Shown here: positions 1 to 11,978 of the stretch, one piece after another
How positions within the stretch are numbered: position 1 is the first letter of the stretch
Layout: the number at the start of each line of letters is the position of its first letter
The notes under the pieces: model-generated
Database searches by the model: none
What the model was told of the DNA's origin: nothing
The model's input: only the letters and a program-made list of their open reading frames with translations
Made by a program: the position numbers and the translations under genes
From: Conidiobolus incongruus B7586
Taxonomy: Eukaryota; Entomophthoromycota; Entomophthoromycetes; Entomophthorales; Conidiobolaceae
Assembly (NCBI GenBank): GCA_000697335.1
Contig: JNEM01015967.1
Span: 1 to 36,859 of the forward strand
Direction: 5' to 3'
DNA length: 36,859 nt

Positions 1-960
1 TAATGGATCCCCATTGATGGCCCTCTGGAGGTGGTGGTGGTTTAACACCTTGCCCAATGTTAATCATAATCTCTTCTGGCTCGGGAGGACGCTAAACTAT
101 GTTGGATTTAGTCAATAAAGCTAATGAATAGAGATTTACTTGGACGCGGCCATTTAGTTCTTTATAAGTATTTGATAGTAGGATTCTTGGTCGATGCAAA
201 AATGGATTTCTAAGCTTTTCTAAATAACCGTCAAACTTACAGTAAGCTACATCTCGATTTTCAGGCATATCTAACAAAAGCGACTAATACTTGTTAATTA
301 ATTATAAATATAGTCATATATTTGGGTTACGTGTTTCTTCTCATAATAAATTTCTCTATCCTCTTTGCTTAAATTATCTAGATATTCTCTGATGGGTGTA
401 AAATCACACTTTTCAAAATGTTTAATCCTACATTTCTTTATTAAAAAAATAATCATTAATAAAACCAATATAGAGGTAAGGGAGACTTATATACACTCAT
501 ATGCTTGTCGATTGCACTTTTAGAATCCAAAGAAATCCTTATAGATTAATTCCTTTTTATCCAATGGCTTTGAAGAACTTACGCCCAAAAAGTTGTTATC
601 TCTTCGACAAGAAGGGATAAATAATCAACGTGACTTATCATATTGCTAGTTATTTTGAACAATTATTCTATTTTTAAATGATATATCTTTATGTTTGATT
701 TCAATACAAAGTGGAACATAATTGTGAGGGAACACTGGTCCGTAATGTTCTAACATTTCCCATATAGGTTGATTATGCCCTACTTGTTTAAGCCATCAAT
801 TATTGTTTTTATCCTCGCTTTGATAATCTCAATCCTATTAATTTTATATTACATGGGACACCCGTGAAAATCAATCTGAATTTACTTGGTTATCAACGTT
901 TAAGTTGTTACTCTCAATACCAGTTGCATTATTATATATTTTAAATTCATCTTAACTGTT
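1..960 (-). pseudogene. TOP1: Decayed DNA topoisomerase I (type IB) copy, N-terminal core, truncated by window edge
   Basis: On the minus strand, ordered fragments follow the N-terminal half of the eukaryotic topoisomerase IB core. Around 720-830 a block contains LEHYGPVFPHNYVPL, the family's LEH-GP-F-P-Y-PLP signature. Around 530-620 come EEITTFWA and, in another frame, a block ending KDFF. Around 320-425 there is FEKCDFTPI followed by YLDNLSKED. At 92-293 there is an AYCKFDGYLEKLRN block, equivalent to the family's Y-C-x-DG-x-EK-x-N. At 1-91 comes PPEPEEIMINIGQG then PPPPPEGHQW, matching the INIG...PP-GH-W segment. GT-AG introns are still recognisable, for example the acceptor just before 91, so this looks like a duplicated gene rather than a processed copy. 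Breaks include an in-frame TGA where the family has the first Trp of its WW pair, a TAA after FWA, and at least one frame change. The catalytic Tyr region would lie off the left edge. Unspliced exons plus assembly errors could exaggerate the damage. Confidence 0.7.
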
Positions 961-2137
961 AAACATATTTTCGTTAGATTGTTTAGCCGATTTTTTAGTT
1001 ATATGAGGTACGGATTTCGAAGGATGTTTCCTTTTTTAGTATTGTAATTATTCTTCTCTATCAAAGAAAATTGTATAGATAATTAATCAATGCAAGATTA
1101 TTGAATAAAAATTATTTTTGGTGTCTGTCATCAGAATTATTGATTGATTATTTAATTGGGTTTATCGGAATTTGTTTGTTTTGTATCTGAAAATGGTGTT
1201 GACTCAATTTTCTAACAATTTGAGGCATTTTAACATCTTAAATGATTTATTTTGAAATTTCTATAAATAATATAACAGTTAAATTTAATTTTGAATTTTG
1301 TGAGTAAATATTATTTAATAAAATTGAGTTATTAATTCCAATCCCGAATTTATTAGAATGATTAGAATTAGTCTTATTAAATTTAATTTGACTTTTCAAA
1401 ATATTTAAATCTTCTGAATCGCTGTTACTTATATTTAATATATATTTTAATAATTAAATTATTTTTCAAATATATAATTTATACTTAATTTTTCAATTGG
1501 AAATTATGGGATTTTACATTGATATTTCATATTTCCAACAATTTTGTTTTTAATTAATATAATTTTTGATAATATTTGCACAGAATTACATGAATATAAT
1601 GGTCTCTAATACTATATGTAATATTCTGATATTATATTTCAATTTGAGAGCTTGTTATACTGAATATAATATTAGATCAATAATATCTTCATTGGTTTTA
1701 AATCAACCATTGGTTTTCTTTAAATCAATAAATTTCTAAATAAATATTTTTTCAAATCTTATATGTTTAATATATTTATTTCAATGCTCTCATTAATATA
1801 TTTCTATTTAAACATGTTAGGAAGGTATAATTTAATTGAATTGACTATATCTAGAACCAAGATTTATTTGTATATATTTAGTAAATTTGAAAGGTATTTG
1901 ATTTGTAATATTAATGAAAAATATACATAATTATAAGTATATATTTATTCTTTTACAATCATAGTAAAAATCGTTTATATTCTGAATCCAATTGTGTAGT
2001 AATACGATATCTGATTGGTATTCAATTGTATTTTAAACATTCTTATTATCCCATAAATTGAGAAAATATTAAAATCAATTATATTGATTTTTAATTTTCA
2101 GAATTAATTCCAATTATCATTAAAATTGATATCAAAA
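961..2137. other. A+T-rich spacer upstream of the RRM gene
   Basis: I see no supportable gene here. The right end of the topoisomerase fossil is vague, and a few basic codons around 960-1050 on the minus strand could be its lost N-terminal tail. The stretch before 2137 is A+T-dominated and contains no clear TATA element that I would single out. Confidence 0.5.
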
Positions 2138-2545
2138 ATGTTGAACTTAGCTCGTCAATCTTTACTCCGCACCAACCGCATTGTTTTAAACAGCTACCGT
2201 AACTACGCCTCCAAATCTGTTTACGTCGGTAACTTGAGCTGGAGCGTTACCCGTGAAGATTTGGCTGATCTCTTCACTCCCTTCTCTAAGCCCGATGATA
2301 TTTTCATCCCTATGGATCCTTTGGGTCGCTCTAAGGGTATTGCTTTCGTCACTTTAGATGAAGAAGCTGCCAACCGTGCTATTGAAGAACTCAACTCCAC
2401 CCAATTCCTTGGTCGTACCCTTAAAGTCTCCATGGCCCTCCGTCAACCTGGTGACTTACCTTCTCGCGTCCCCAGAGACCAAGCCCCTAAGACCGAAGAA
2501 GCTCCCAAGGCTCAAGAAGCTCCTAAGACCGAAGAATCCGCTTAA
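2138..2545 (+). CDS. Mitochondrial single-RRM RNA-binding protein
   Basis: This intronless gene encodes 135 residues. The start is the ATG at 2138 in an A-rich context (caaaaATG); an in-frame TTG lies 12 bases upstream but is not a plausible start. Residues 1-25 are rich in Arg, Ser, Leu and Asn with no acidic residues, and end RNYAS, which looks like a mitochondrial presequence. One RRM follows at about 27-105, with RNP2 VYVGNL and RNP1 SKGIAFVTL; the two core aromatic positions are Y and F. The last 30 residues form a short Pro-Lys-Glu tail of imperfect PK(T/A)(E/Q)E repeats. The role is probably mitochondrial RNA binding, as in other small presequence-bearing RRM proteins; the specific target is unknown. 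Codon use (CGT, GGT, CTC, TAC) is far more biased than in neighbours and suggests high expression. Confidence 0.85.
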   Translation: MLNLARQSLLRTNRIVLNSYRNYASKSVYVGNLSWSVTREDLADLFTPFSKPDDIFIPMDPLGRSKGIAFVTLDEEAANRAIEELNSTQFLGRTLKVSMALRQPGDLPSRVPRDQAPKTEEAPKAQEAPKTEESA

Positions 2546-3359
2546 TTTTATTAATTAACCTAATTGAGATACTACTTAACCTGTTCCAATTATTTATTTT
2601 CGTTCAGTATATTATTATTTTGGAATTTATTTTATTTCAAAAATTGTTAGAATAAATAAATATTTTTTTAATAATTTGATTTTTTATAAGCTGGTGCTTA
2701 CACTTAACTAACAATTTTGACACAGGTTATCTTCTTTATTAACATTTTTAAAATCGACTAAGTTTGAAATCATTTATTTAAGAAAATCGATTAAATACAT
2801 TAAATTTTAGTAAATCCATTATAAAACCCTTGGTACATATTATTCGCATTGAATAGGTAACATTCATAATTTTATTTCATCTCTTAAATTTTATTCATAT
2901 TTCATGATCAAATTTCAAAAAATATATGATCAACTTGAAATATAAGTATATAAAATATTAAAATAGACAATATAACAGCTGAAGAACTTATTTCAATTTT
3001 ATAGCGATCTCTCGATAGTTTGAATGCTTGTTTTCATTGTATTTATATTCTGAGGTTATTATATAATAATGCATTTGCTGAAAAAGATGTTTATAGTTTC
3101 CAAATAATCCCTTGTGATAAAGCTATTAATTAAACTTGAACAGCCATATAATAGTTTTGTTATCATTCATTAAATATATTCATATGTTAGGAATAATTAA
3201 TCAATCAAACACAATTTTGTTTATAGATATTGAAATATTAATGATGGTTTATCCCAATGTTTTAATTCAAGTAACAACAGATACAGTTTTAAGTATCCTT
3301 TTATCAATTAAATAATTCAACTATTTTGCAAATGTTTATTGAATATTTTTAATTCTTCA
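2546..3359. other. A+T-rich intergenic spacer
   Basis: This lies between the 3' end of the RRM gene and the 3' end of the decayed MEIOB-like locus, so it is a convergent spacer. I see no coding pattern or RNA gene. T-rich and TAAATA-type runs just after 2545 could serve 3' end formation but are indistinct. Confidence 0.5.
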
Positions 3360-5310
3360 TTGGAAAATATCTTGAATAATGGCTTTTAATTCTTGGGAAT
3401 TGAAATCCAAAGATACCTAAAACTTTCAAGTATTGGAAATAGTAATAAGGCCATTCAATTGACTTGTAGTAAAATCCCAATACCTTGAAAAAGTTTTGAC
3501 ACCTACAAGAGTGTTTTAATTGAATAGTTATTTAGTTGAAAATTAATTACTTTTAAATAAACCCTTTCTCCATGAGTTAATCTTAAGAACTCATCTGGCT
3601 TTTATTAATTTAGTATTATATAAATGCAAATAACAAATTTATTTACTATGATACCAATTAATTTAATCGAAGCTTTCTCTGAAATATCTGGATGATAAAG
3701 CTCCGCTGTCTGATCCATGAAGTTCAATTTTCTAAATAAGTCAAACTGAAGGCTAGTATGGTCTATTGGTCCTTCACAGTATTCACAAATTTGAACTTGG
3801 GTATTAGAACGAATGTATTTTTCACAGTTAATTCTAAAAAATTAGTTTGAATTATTTAAAAAAACTACCACTTCCATCTCAAAGGAGGTTTTATATCTGC
3901 TCGACTGGCAATATCCAATTCAATATTTAAACCAACAAGCTTGAATGTATATATCTATCCATAAGTTAGCTTAAAATATCTCTTGATTTGGTTAAATTAC
4001 TTGTCTTATATTCAAAATCACATTTTTGCAAATGCTGAATAGAATCGAAATCTTGAATCTGTTCAGTTTTTGTATAAGATAAACATAACCATATCTACCT
4101 ATATTAGAATTTGATTGAACAAGGTTTTTGATAGATTCATTTAAAACTTTTGCAAAGACAAAATCCACTATTAGTTATTAGTCAATGATATTATATAGAT
4201 AAAAAACTGCCTTTGAATTTTTCATTCTGGATTAATTCTATGTATGAAGACGACCAAATTCCTACTTGCAATTTATTTTGATAGATAGTTTTAATTGGAT
4301 CGGTTATCAAAAGAGGTACATTTATTAGTATTGGTTTGGCAAATACATTAATTTCAATATACTTGTCTGGTACGGAACAAATGATTCAGCAATACTTGCC
4401 ATTTGATTCCATGGAGTCAAATTCATTCCTTTATTGTATTCGTCGGATATGACCACATTTGCTTTGATTAAGTTTGTCTTTTTCTGATTATAATTTTGAG
4501 TTTATTGTACCTATAAGTATAAAAATGTACTAAGTTATTAAAATGCGAAAATAACTGCAATAAATTTTACTGCCTGAACCACAACCAATAATCTCCCTTT
4601 ATAAACCCTCTCTGGAGAAGTTAAACATGTCTTGAAATTCATATCAATAGTTTCAATTAGGCCATCTTTCAATCCAAGTGGTTTTCTAGATAAGATCTGC
4701 TTAGATTCATTTGCAATATCAATGCTACTATGATCTGCCATTATTTTACCAACAATTATCCATTTATCCATATTGAATGGGTTATAGTTTTTTGAGTTAT
4801 TTTGATTGTCTTTAGAAAATGATACATATTTTGTAGATTTGATCAATACAATCATATCTAACTAGTTGAACATATGGTAACTGGTAATTAAGTTCAAAAT
4901 ATCAAAATACGTTAAATTGTTTATTTTCGCGAAGATATAGTTTTAACGCAATTTACCCAGTATCATCTTTAATTACAATAGCTTGATAGTACCCATATAT
5001 ACCTAAGAATTTATTTTATTCATTGAATTATTTTGACACTTTATAAGACTTACAACCTTTGGCCACATGAGGCTTCACGTTGGTAATATTTACTATTCTA
5101 CCCATAATATTCAATCCAGTCATGTCTGGTTGAATATCAGAAACTTTGGTTTTGTAATATCGAACTATTTCCTTGATTCAATTTATCAGGAGAGGAATAT
5201 TTTTCCAAATTCATATCATCTTGAATCCAATTCTGGTTTTCGTATTTATGTTGTTGATATAAACCTTACTCCATGATGAAGATTGATAAGACAACAAAGA
5301 TATGAATTAT
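3360..5310 (-). pseudogene. Decayed MEIOB-like OB-fold ssDNA-binding protein (RPA1-related)
   Basis: Minus-strand blocks follow the animal MEIOB order. OB1 (about 4930-5150) has SDIQPDMTGLNIMGRIV then TNVK and IVIKDDTG, against MEIOB SDLQ-M--L-VIG-V---TDVK. OB2 (4555-4800) has NPFNMDKWIIVGKIM and VYKGRLLVVVQAVKF, matching GH-L-GR-INVLAAVKS. A block at 4375-4500 (VVISDEYNKGMNLTPWN) matches its V-L-DET---F--TCW. OB3 (3650-4150) has a helix pair, LNIELDI, then a zinc-ribbon remnant with NCEKY and CEYC and a following FDL...DQTA. PDEFLRLTHGERVYLK (about 3555-3600) matches its C-terminal EFL region. Introns with GT-AG ends separate several blocks. At least two frame changes (one near 4375) and internal stops, including TAA after DDTG, argue for decay; one Zn cysteine reads as Tyr. 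MEIOB works with SPATA22 on meiotic ssDNA. RPA1 itself fits less well because its DBD-A signature is absent. Exon boundaries are approximate. Confidence 0.6.
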
Positions 5311-5639
5311 AAGGAGAAAATACAGTCTTATAAGCATTTTTTATTTAATAAATGAAAAAAAGATTTCATTTTGTTGATCTTGATCTACCAAACACTTATT
5401 TCTGAAATACAAGTTTATTTATTATACAATTTAGAGTGATATTATAAAGTTCTATAATATGGTTTCCAGTTTTATTGACGCATAGCAATTGTTGAAAATT
5501 AATTTTAGAGTATCAATATATTATTAAATATATAGCAATATCCGGGGAAATATTTATATTAGACTTAATATATTAATGCTAGATTCTAAATGTTTATTTG
5601 ATAATAAAAATGATAAATAGTAGAGTATTTTTAATCAGA
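5311..5639. other. Short A+T-rich spacer
   Basis: This separates the decayed MEIOB-like locus from the 3' end of the Fun30 gene; both are read leftward. A broken leader of the MEIOB-like locus may intrude from the left. I see nothing else. Confidence 0.4.
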
Positions 5640-8494
5640 TTAATTTTTGTCCTCAGAGCCAGGTGAAGAATTAAAAAGATCATTGAAGATCTGTAATTGA
5701 ACCTTATCCTCTTGGAATGATTCCAACCCTTTACTATTTTTGAGTTTGTTATCTAATTCAATCTTTTGGATACCATTTTTATGCATTTGCTCTTCTAATG
5801 AATTTTCTGTTATAAGTCTATATACTGTAACTTCTCGTTTCTGTCCTAAACGATGGGCGCGACATTCTGCTTGTCGATCGTTCTGTGGATTAAACCCGAT
5901 ATCATGAAGGATAACAACATTAGCTGATGTTAAATTGATACCACACCCTCCAGCAAGAGTTGAAAGAAGGAAAACTTTGATAGAAGGATCGTTGTTAAAC
6001 TCATCTATTAAGGGTTGTCTATCCTCAGGTCTAGTTTCACCATCCATTCTAATATATTTGATATCAAGAGTTTCTAAAATTGCTTCTAGGATATCTAGCA
6101 TCATAGTAAACTGGCTGAATATGAGAATATTGTCTCCTTGTTTGATCAATTTTGGTAAAAGTTCAGATAACAATTTGGCTTTGGCAGAGTCCATAAACAA
6201 AGAATCAGCTAGACATAGAGATCTAAGCTTGGGAGTTCTCCAGCATAATTGATGTAAGTGAAGATCAGATAGCTCTCTAATAGCGTTGAAAATTTTTTTA
6301 GTATCATTGGTAGGGAATTCTTCATGATGAACAAGTTTCTTGCTCATTGATTCTAATATAGAATCTGTAAAATGGTGTCTAACGAGTAAGGGATGATTAG
6401 CTACTTTCCTCAATTCCATTAAAACATTAGTTATTCTCGTATAGGTTTTCTGCTCCTTAGCTTCTCTCACGCCTTCAATGACTTGTCGATACATCTGCTT
6501 CTGAAGTTTGGGCATAGCTGCATACAGAACTCTGTCAGTTTTAGGAGGAAGAGAAAGTTTGACGTCCTCTTTATTTCTTCTAAGAATGAAAGGATCCATC
6601 ATCATTTTGACTTTATCGATTCTCTTTTGATTAAATAGTACATCAGTCGATACTTCATCCTCAGAACTGTTAGTCACTGCCTTGAATTTAAATTTGCAAA
6701 TTTTTTCTAGATCGTCTCGATGGTCTTGAAATAAATTAGGCATAATAAAACTAAGAAGGGCAATGAGTTCTTGAAAGTTATTTTGGAGCGGAGTTCCAGT
6801 CATTAAAAGGCGAAATCGAGTTGTAATAGAGTTAAGCATTTGGTATCTAGAAGTTTTAGCACTCTTAAGCATATGAGCTTCATCAACTATCAATGAAGTT
6901 AGCCCAAGTCTCTTGATATATTTTCTATCCATAACATTGGCACTAGCTTGTTTTTCAGTTGTCAAAACAACGTTGAACTCAAAGCTGTCATAAGGACAGC
7001 TTTCTTGAATTTCTAATCGTTCAGCTTGAGATCCTTGATAGAGTAAAACCTTTAACTTAGGACCGAATCGTTCCAGTTCTCTCAACCAGTTATCGATTGT
7101 AGTAGTAGGAACAACAATCAAATGTGGGCCAGCTTCGCCTAGTTCTAAAAGATAACTGAGAAAAGTAATCACTTGAGCTGTTTTACCTAAGCCCATCTCA
7201 TCAGCCAAGATCCCAGAAAGTTTGTTATGCCACAATCTAAGCATCCATTCGACCCCAGCTTTTTGATATGGCTTTAATTCAATATCTTCTTCATAAAAGT
7301 GAGGTTTGAGATCAACTTGGATGATGCTTGAAGAACTCATTGATGACTGTAGTTTGTTATGATAGTTACTACATATCTTTACAATTCTATCGGCAGCAGC
7401 ATATCCTTCTTTATACTCCAGGTAGGTATCGATGAGTCTTTTGGCAAGCTTTTTCTTCTTTCTCAGTTTATCAACTAAATCATCGTAATCCTCAAATGGT
7501 CGAATAGACATAATAATCGAAGATTGCTCTTGATCACATCCAGTCATCATCTGCAGATCTACTTTATCCGCTTCATTGAAGAAGTTTAAGACTTCTATTT
7601 CTTCATCGAAGTCATCATCCGAGCTTAATAAAAAAGTATCGCACTTATTTGAATTAGAATTTTTTATCACATACTCATCGTCGTCATCATCCGAGTTGAA
7701 TACATTGGTATTTCTTTTGCTTCTGTTGATATTTCTAGCCATGAACTCATAATCGTCGTCATCAGAGCTCAGTAAAATGGCATTGCTCTTAGTTTTCTTA
7801 ACATATCCTGTCATTAATGAATCACTCTCATTGTCAGAGCTTAAAACAATAGCTCTTTGAAAATTCTGAGATAATTCGGAGGTCGAAGATAGCGGATGCA
7901 TAATCTTTTCATTCGTTCCCTCGTTTGCTGTAGGCACTGCATCTGGAGAGCGTTTTCGAATATGTTCAGTAGTAGAATCATTATCCGAATCTAAGACAGC
8001 TTTTTCACGGTTTCTCCTTCTTTTAACAGCCAACTCATCTGAATCGTCTTCCAACGAATCTAAAGTGATAGGAGAGTTCAATTCTGATTTGAGTGAATCA
8101 TTCAGCCTTTTTGGAGATATTTGGCGTTGAAAACCAAATGCTAAAAGACTCTTTTGCGAAGTATTTCCTTTAAACTTTGGTTTAGTGGGACTAGGAACTT
8201 CAGAGGATGTACCTAATAATATTTTGAGTATGATTTACAACTAATATTATTTGTGTTATTATAGTTGAACAAATATAATAAGCTCTAAAAATATAGATCC
8301 TGAATTTGAAATTGCCCAAAAGAATTTTTTTTCTGTTATTTTTTCATGAACTTACTGCTATCAGCTTTTGAAACATTTTTTATTCTGAGTTGCTCAGGAG
8401 TGGACCAAGATTTATGTAAAATACAAGTTTTGGAATTCAACTCTCGATTCCTAGTAAACTCAACACTATTGTGTCGAGTTTCATTGAATACCAT
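5640..8494 (-). CDS. Fun30/SMARCAD1-type SNF2 chromatin remodeler
   Basis: Two exons, 8494-8356 and 8212-5640, joined across a 143-nt GT-AG intron, give 903 residues. The in-frame ATG at 8494 restores an N-terminus that an unspliced reading would miss. Residues 1-110 are disordered with SP sites (S54-P-T-K, S79-P-K-R) and a QKSLLAFG stretch that loosely resembles a PCNA-binding box. Residues 118-250 carry five acidic SIM-like motifs. A helical segment with IMSIRPFEDYDDL (about 279-291) matches the SMARCAD1 region before the ATPase. The SNF2 ATPase follows: DEMGLGKT at 384-391, DEAH at 490-493, MTGTPLQNN, then the C-terminal lobe with ILIFSQFTMMLDILE, NLTSANVVILHDI and RAHRLGQ. The phrase VVILHDI is typical of SMARCAD1. 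Motif V reads STLAGGCGINL where most members have STKAGG-GINL. The family remodels nucleosomes at silent chromatin and during DNA-end resection. Assignment is secure; the regulatory motifs are inference. Confidence 0.93.
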
Positions 8495-10157
8495 AATTAT
8501 ATCAATTTTATGTTTTTAATTATTATCAATTATTAATAGTGATTATTGTTAATTAATGATTATATTAATATATATCATCCTGATATAAATAAAACACGGT
8601 TAATATATCGTTTCTAAGTTTAATTAATATAGATAAATTATGGGTTTAATAGTGCTTTCGAAATTATGTTTAACTTTAATGTACAATTTTTATAGTAATT
8701 AATCATATTATTATGTTGAAGTAATAGATATATATATTACATATTATCAAAGTATAATTCATTGAGAGAATATAATTTATCATTATTCATTTAAAGCTCA
8801 AGTAATCAATATAGAAATCTTCAAATTTCCTAATTAATTTATCATTTTATTAAACATATAAATATTCCAAATGTTTTGACGCATTCAAAATATGCAAACT
8901 AGTAGCAAAATATAAAAAATGAATAAAATCAAATTGCTATCATACTAAATCATATTATAAGTTATATTTCATTAGTCAACCAACTATTTAGTAATCATTA
9001 AAGTAATTTTATGATTGAATCTGTATTTTTTCCAAAGTTACAAGTTCTTAATATTTGAAAATAACATTAAAAATATATATTACTTCAATGGCTTTCGTTA
9101 ACACGTTTTTTAAAAATAAAATAATATATATCGATTTGTATTTAATCAATTAATTAATATCTAAAATCAATATATCATTCCATTTTACACTTTAGTAAAA
9201 CAATTAGATTTGTAACTTTATCAGGATTCCTAAGTTGATTTATGTTCACTATGGTAAACCAAAAATTTTATTAAACCATTCCATATCATGTATAAATTTT
9301 ATAAAATATTTCCTTGTGTAATTTTAATTATATACTGTCAGTATAAATTTGCCTTTGATATCAACGTTCAAATATCTTAATTTTAAATAAACTTTTATAA
9401 TATCAGAATATTAAAATGGTTTAACAATTTTTAGTATAACTCTAGATAACTTTTTAGTTTTAAATTGATCTAAATATTCCAAGCCATAGTAAGTATATAT
9501 TCAATTTGAATTCATATTTCGGAAAAAATTTGTGAAAATAGTTCAATTGATTTAAATATGTATTTCAAAGTCATAGTAAATGAATTTAGATTATTTTAAC
9601 TAATACCCTGTCAATTTATTTATTATTATACTTTTCTAAAGGATTTATCTATAATCAATTAACACAATAATAATATCACAAACAGTCGTTAATTTGAATT
9701 ACATATCTATATAATGGATCATTTTCATTATATAATCACTATAACATAATTAATTATTATTCCATATTTTTTATATTTTCGAATAAATGATAAATAGAGT
9801 TATTATTTCGAGTTGAATTTATTCAATGAGAATAAATAAATTTCATTATTTTTTCACTAATTTATAATTTAACCAGATGATTCAATAGATTTTATCATTT
9901 TTTAAATTAATAGGTTTAATTTTATTTGATTATTATTGGTTAGGGTAGATTGTAAATAATTTGTCACTCTTGCTTATCTAAATATTATTTTGATAGTTTA
10001 TTTGAATTATAAAAGAATCTGTGTTAATGATAATAGCATAATATCCTATTTGAATAAATTATATTTTACATTAATAAATACTTTAATGCGCATACTGAAA
10101 TTCAATATTAATATTTTAACATACCAATTGTAAAATATATAATAGAGATTATATCTG

Positions 10158-10179
10158 ATATATATATATATATATATAT
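10158..10179. repeat. (AT)11 microsatellite
   Basis: A perfect alternating A/T run within the 8.5-12 kb desert. It is one of three long AT runs in this window; it can extrude as a cruciform and is probably length-variable. Confidence 0.95.
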
Positions 10180-11970
10180 TACTATACGATACAACACTTT
10201 AACTATTGTTCAGTAAAAAACATCATAGATCTTTTTTCAGCTATTAAATATATATTTGAATTGATAAAATTAATTAGTCGAAGCAATTTTGCTCAATATT
10301 CTTTGATTGAGGTATTTCTAATATAAAAATATTGATTAGAAGCTAAAGTATTTTATAGTGGTATGATTTAGCCAAATTACGAAGCTTGATATAGATATTA
10401 GGGCGATATCTTAAATAATAAACAATTCAAATTATCAAAACCAGAAATAATTTCTAGTACTGAAATATTAATATAAAATAATGAATTCTTAATAAACAAT
10501 TATTAGTTTTATCATGTTGTACAACTTGTATACTTATTGAAATATTCAAACATATCATAATGTGAATAAAAAGATATAATTTGATGGATATGAAACTTTA
10601 CGCCAGAATACATAAAAGTAAAATTAAAACAATATTAAAAAATAAATCATAAATATGGTATTATATATGGCCAAAATTGGCATTTTTGTTCAACTTTAAA
10701 GTATAATCTGAATCGAATACAGCTATTAATTAAATATTATATTTGACGCCAATTTTGATAGGTATAGTAATTTATAGGAAGTTAGCATTTTTGGCAAACT
10801 AAAATTCAAAGTAATTACCTATTGAACTAGTTTGATTTGTTTTTTCTTTGAATTGGATCTTCAATGATTATCTCTTGCAAATTTTGATACTTTATATGAT
10901 TTGCTTAAATTTGCTAAATTGATATTCCAATACCCTGACCGTTAATTTAGTTTAACTCGTTGAAAGTTACTGAATATAGAAATTTGATCATTTTCCATTT
11001 AACAACCTAATATTGTTTTTATGTAATTAAAAAATAAATGATGGTAATATATATTAGAATTATGTTAAAACATATATACATGTGTGTAGATTATTATTAG
11101 TTAAGTTCTCTATTATATTTGATTATTTAAAATTTTTTATAACATTATAATAATATGGTGTATAAGAAATAAGATATGATTATCATTTAATTTTATTATA
11201 TTAGAACATTTTGATATGAATATTTATGGCTTAGCGAATAAATATAAGGATTATGATATATGTATCAATAATAATAACAGTTAATACACTGAAATTCACA
11301 TGGAATAAATAAGTGAAGTAGCAGCTTAAAAATAAGATATATATGAATTTATTTAAAATGAAAACATTATATATATTACAAATACACATGATATCATGGA
11401 TTGGAATATTTTATAACATATTTTGTCAATTATAATTAGAAAAGTTCTAAAAATATCGAAAATAGAACATATTGTATTATATATAGGAATCAAAGGATAT
11501 GATAAAGTTTATATCCATATGCTTGAAGGATAACAAGGGTTTAAAAATTGATTTATATAAAATTGAATCTGATAATTCAAACTGAATAATCTGCCAATAT
11601 AAATTTTATTTGATGATGATGTTTAGAAACAAGAATCAATCTTCTAATTAATGAGTAATCATTGAATATTCCTTAATAGTGCATACTGTACGAAATAGGA
11701 TAAAGATTTACATTGAATCCGGTATAGCAATATTGAAACATGATCCTAAATGTTAAATTAACTCAATTGTCAGAGTAAATCGACCTAAGTTTGAGCACTG
11801 GTATGTGGGCGTATCAAACTTCGGAATGAAATTTTGATTTGATTTGATTCAATGTAATGGCTTCTGATTTGGCATATGGATAATCCACTTATGTTTGCTT
11901 AATTAATTAGTAAAACGCTGAACTTGATTAATGTTACATTTATTTGATTGATTGTTGTGATACTTGGGAG

Positions 11971-11978
11971 TATAAATA
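11971..11978 (+). promoter_or_regulatory. Candidate TATA box of the orphan gene
   Basis: TATAAATA lies 52 bases upstream of the ATG at 12030, in a patch less A+T-rich than the rest of the spacer (preceded by TTGGGAG). The position suits a TATA box with a short 5' UTR, but A+T-rich DNA produces such words often, so this is only suggestive. Confidence 0.35.

Noticed and set aside
5067-5276. Plus-strand open frame of 69 codons
   Set aside because: It is the complement of the first OB block of the MEIOB-like locus, whose minus-strand reading has family structure; the plus-strand frame has none.
1-5310. Idea that TAA/TAG encode glutamine (ciliate-type code), which would rescue some stops in the TOP1 and MEIOB-like loci
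   Set aside because: Intact genes use CAA/CAG for Gln and end cleanly at TAA or TAG; the decayed loci also contain TGA stops and frame changes that a code change cannot explain.
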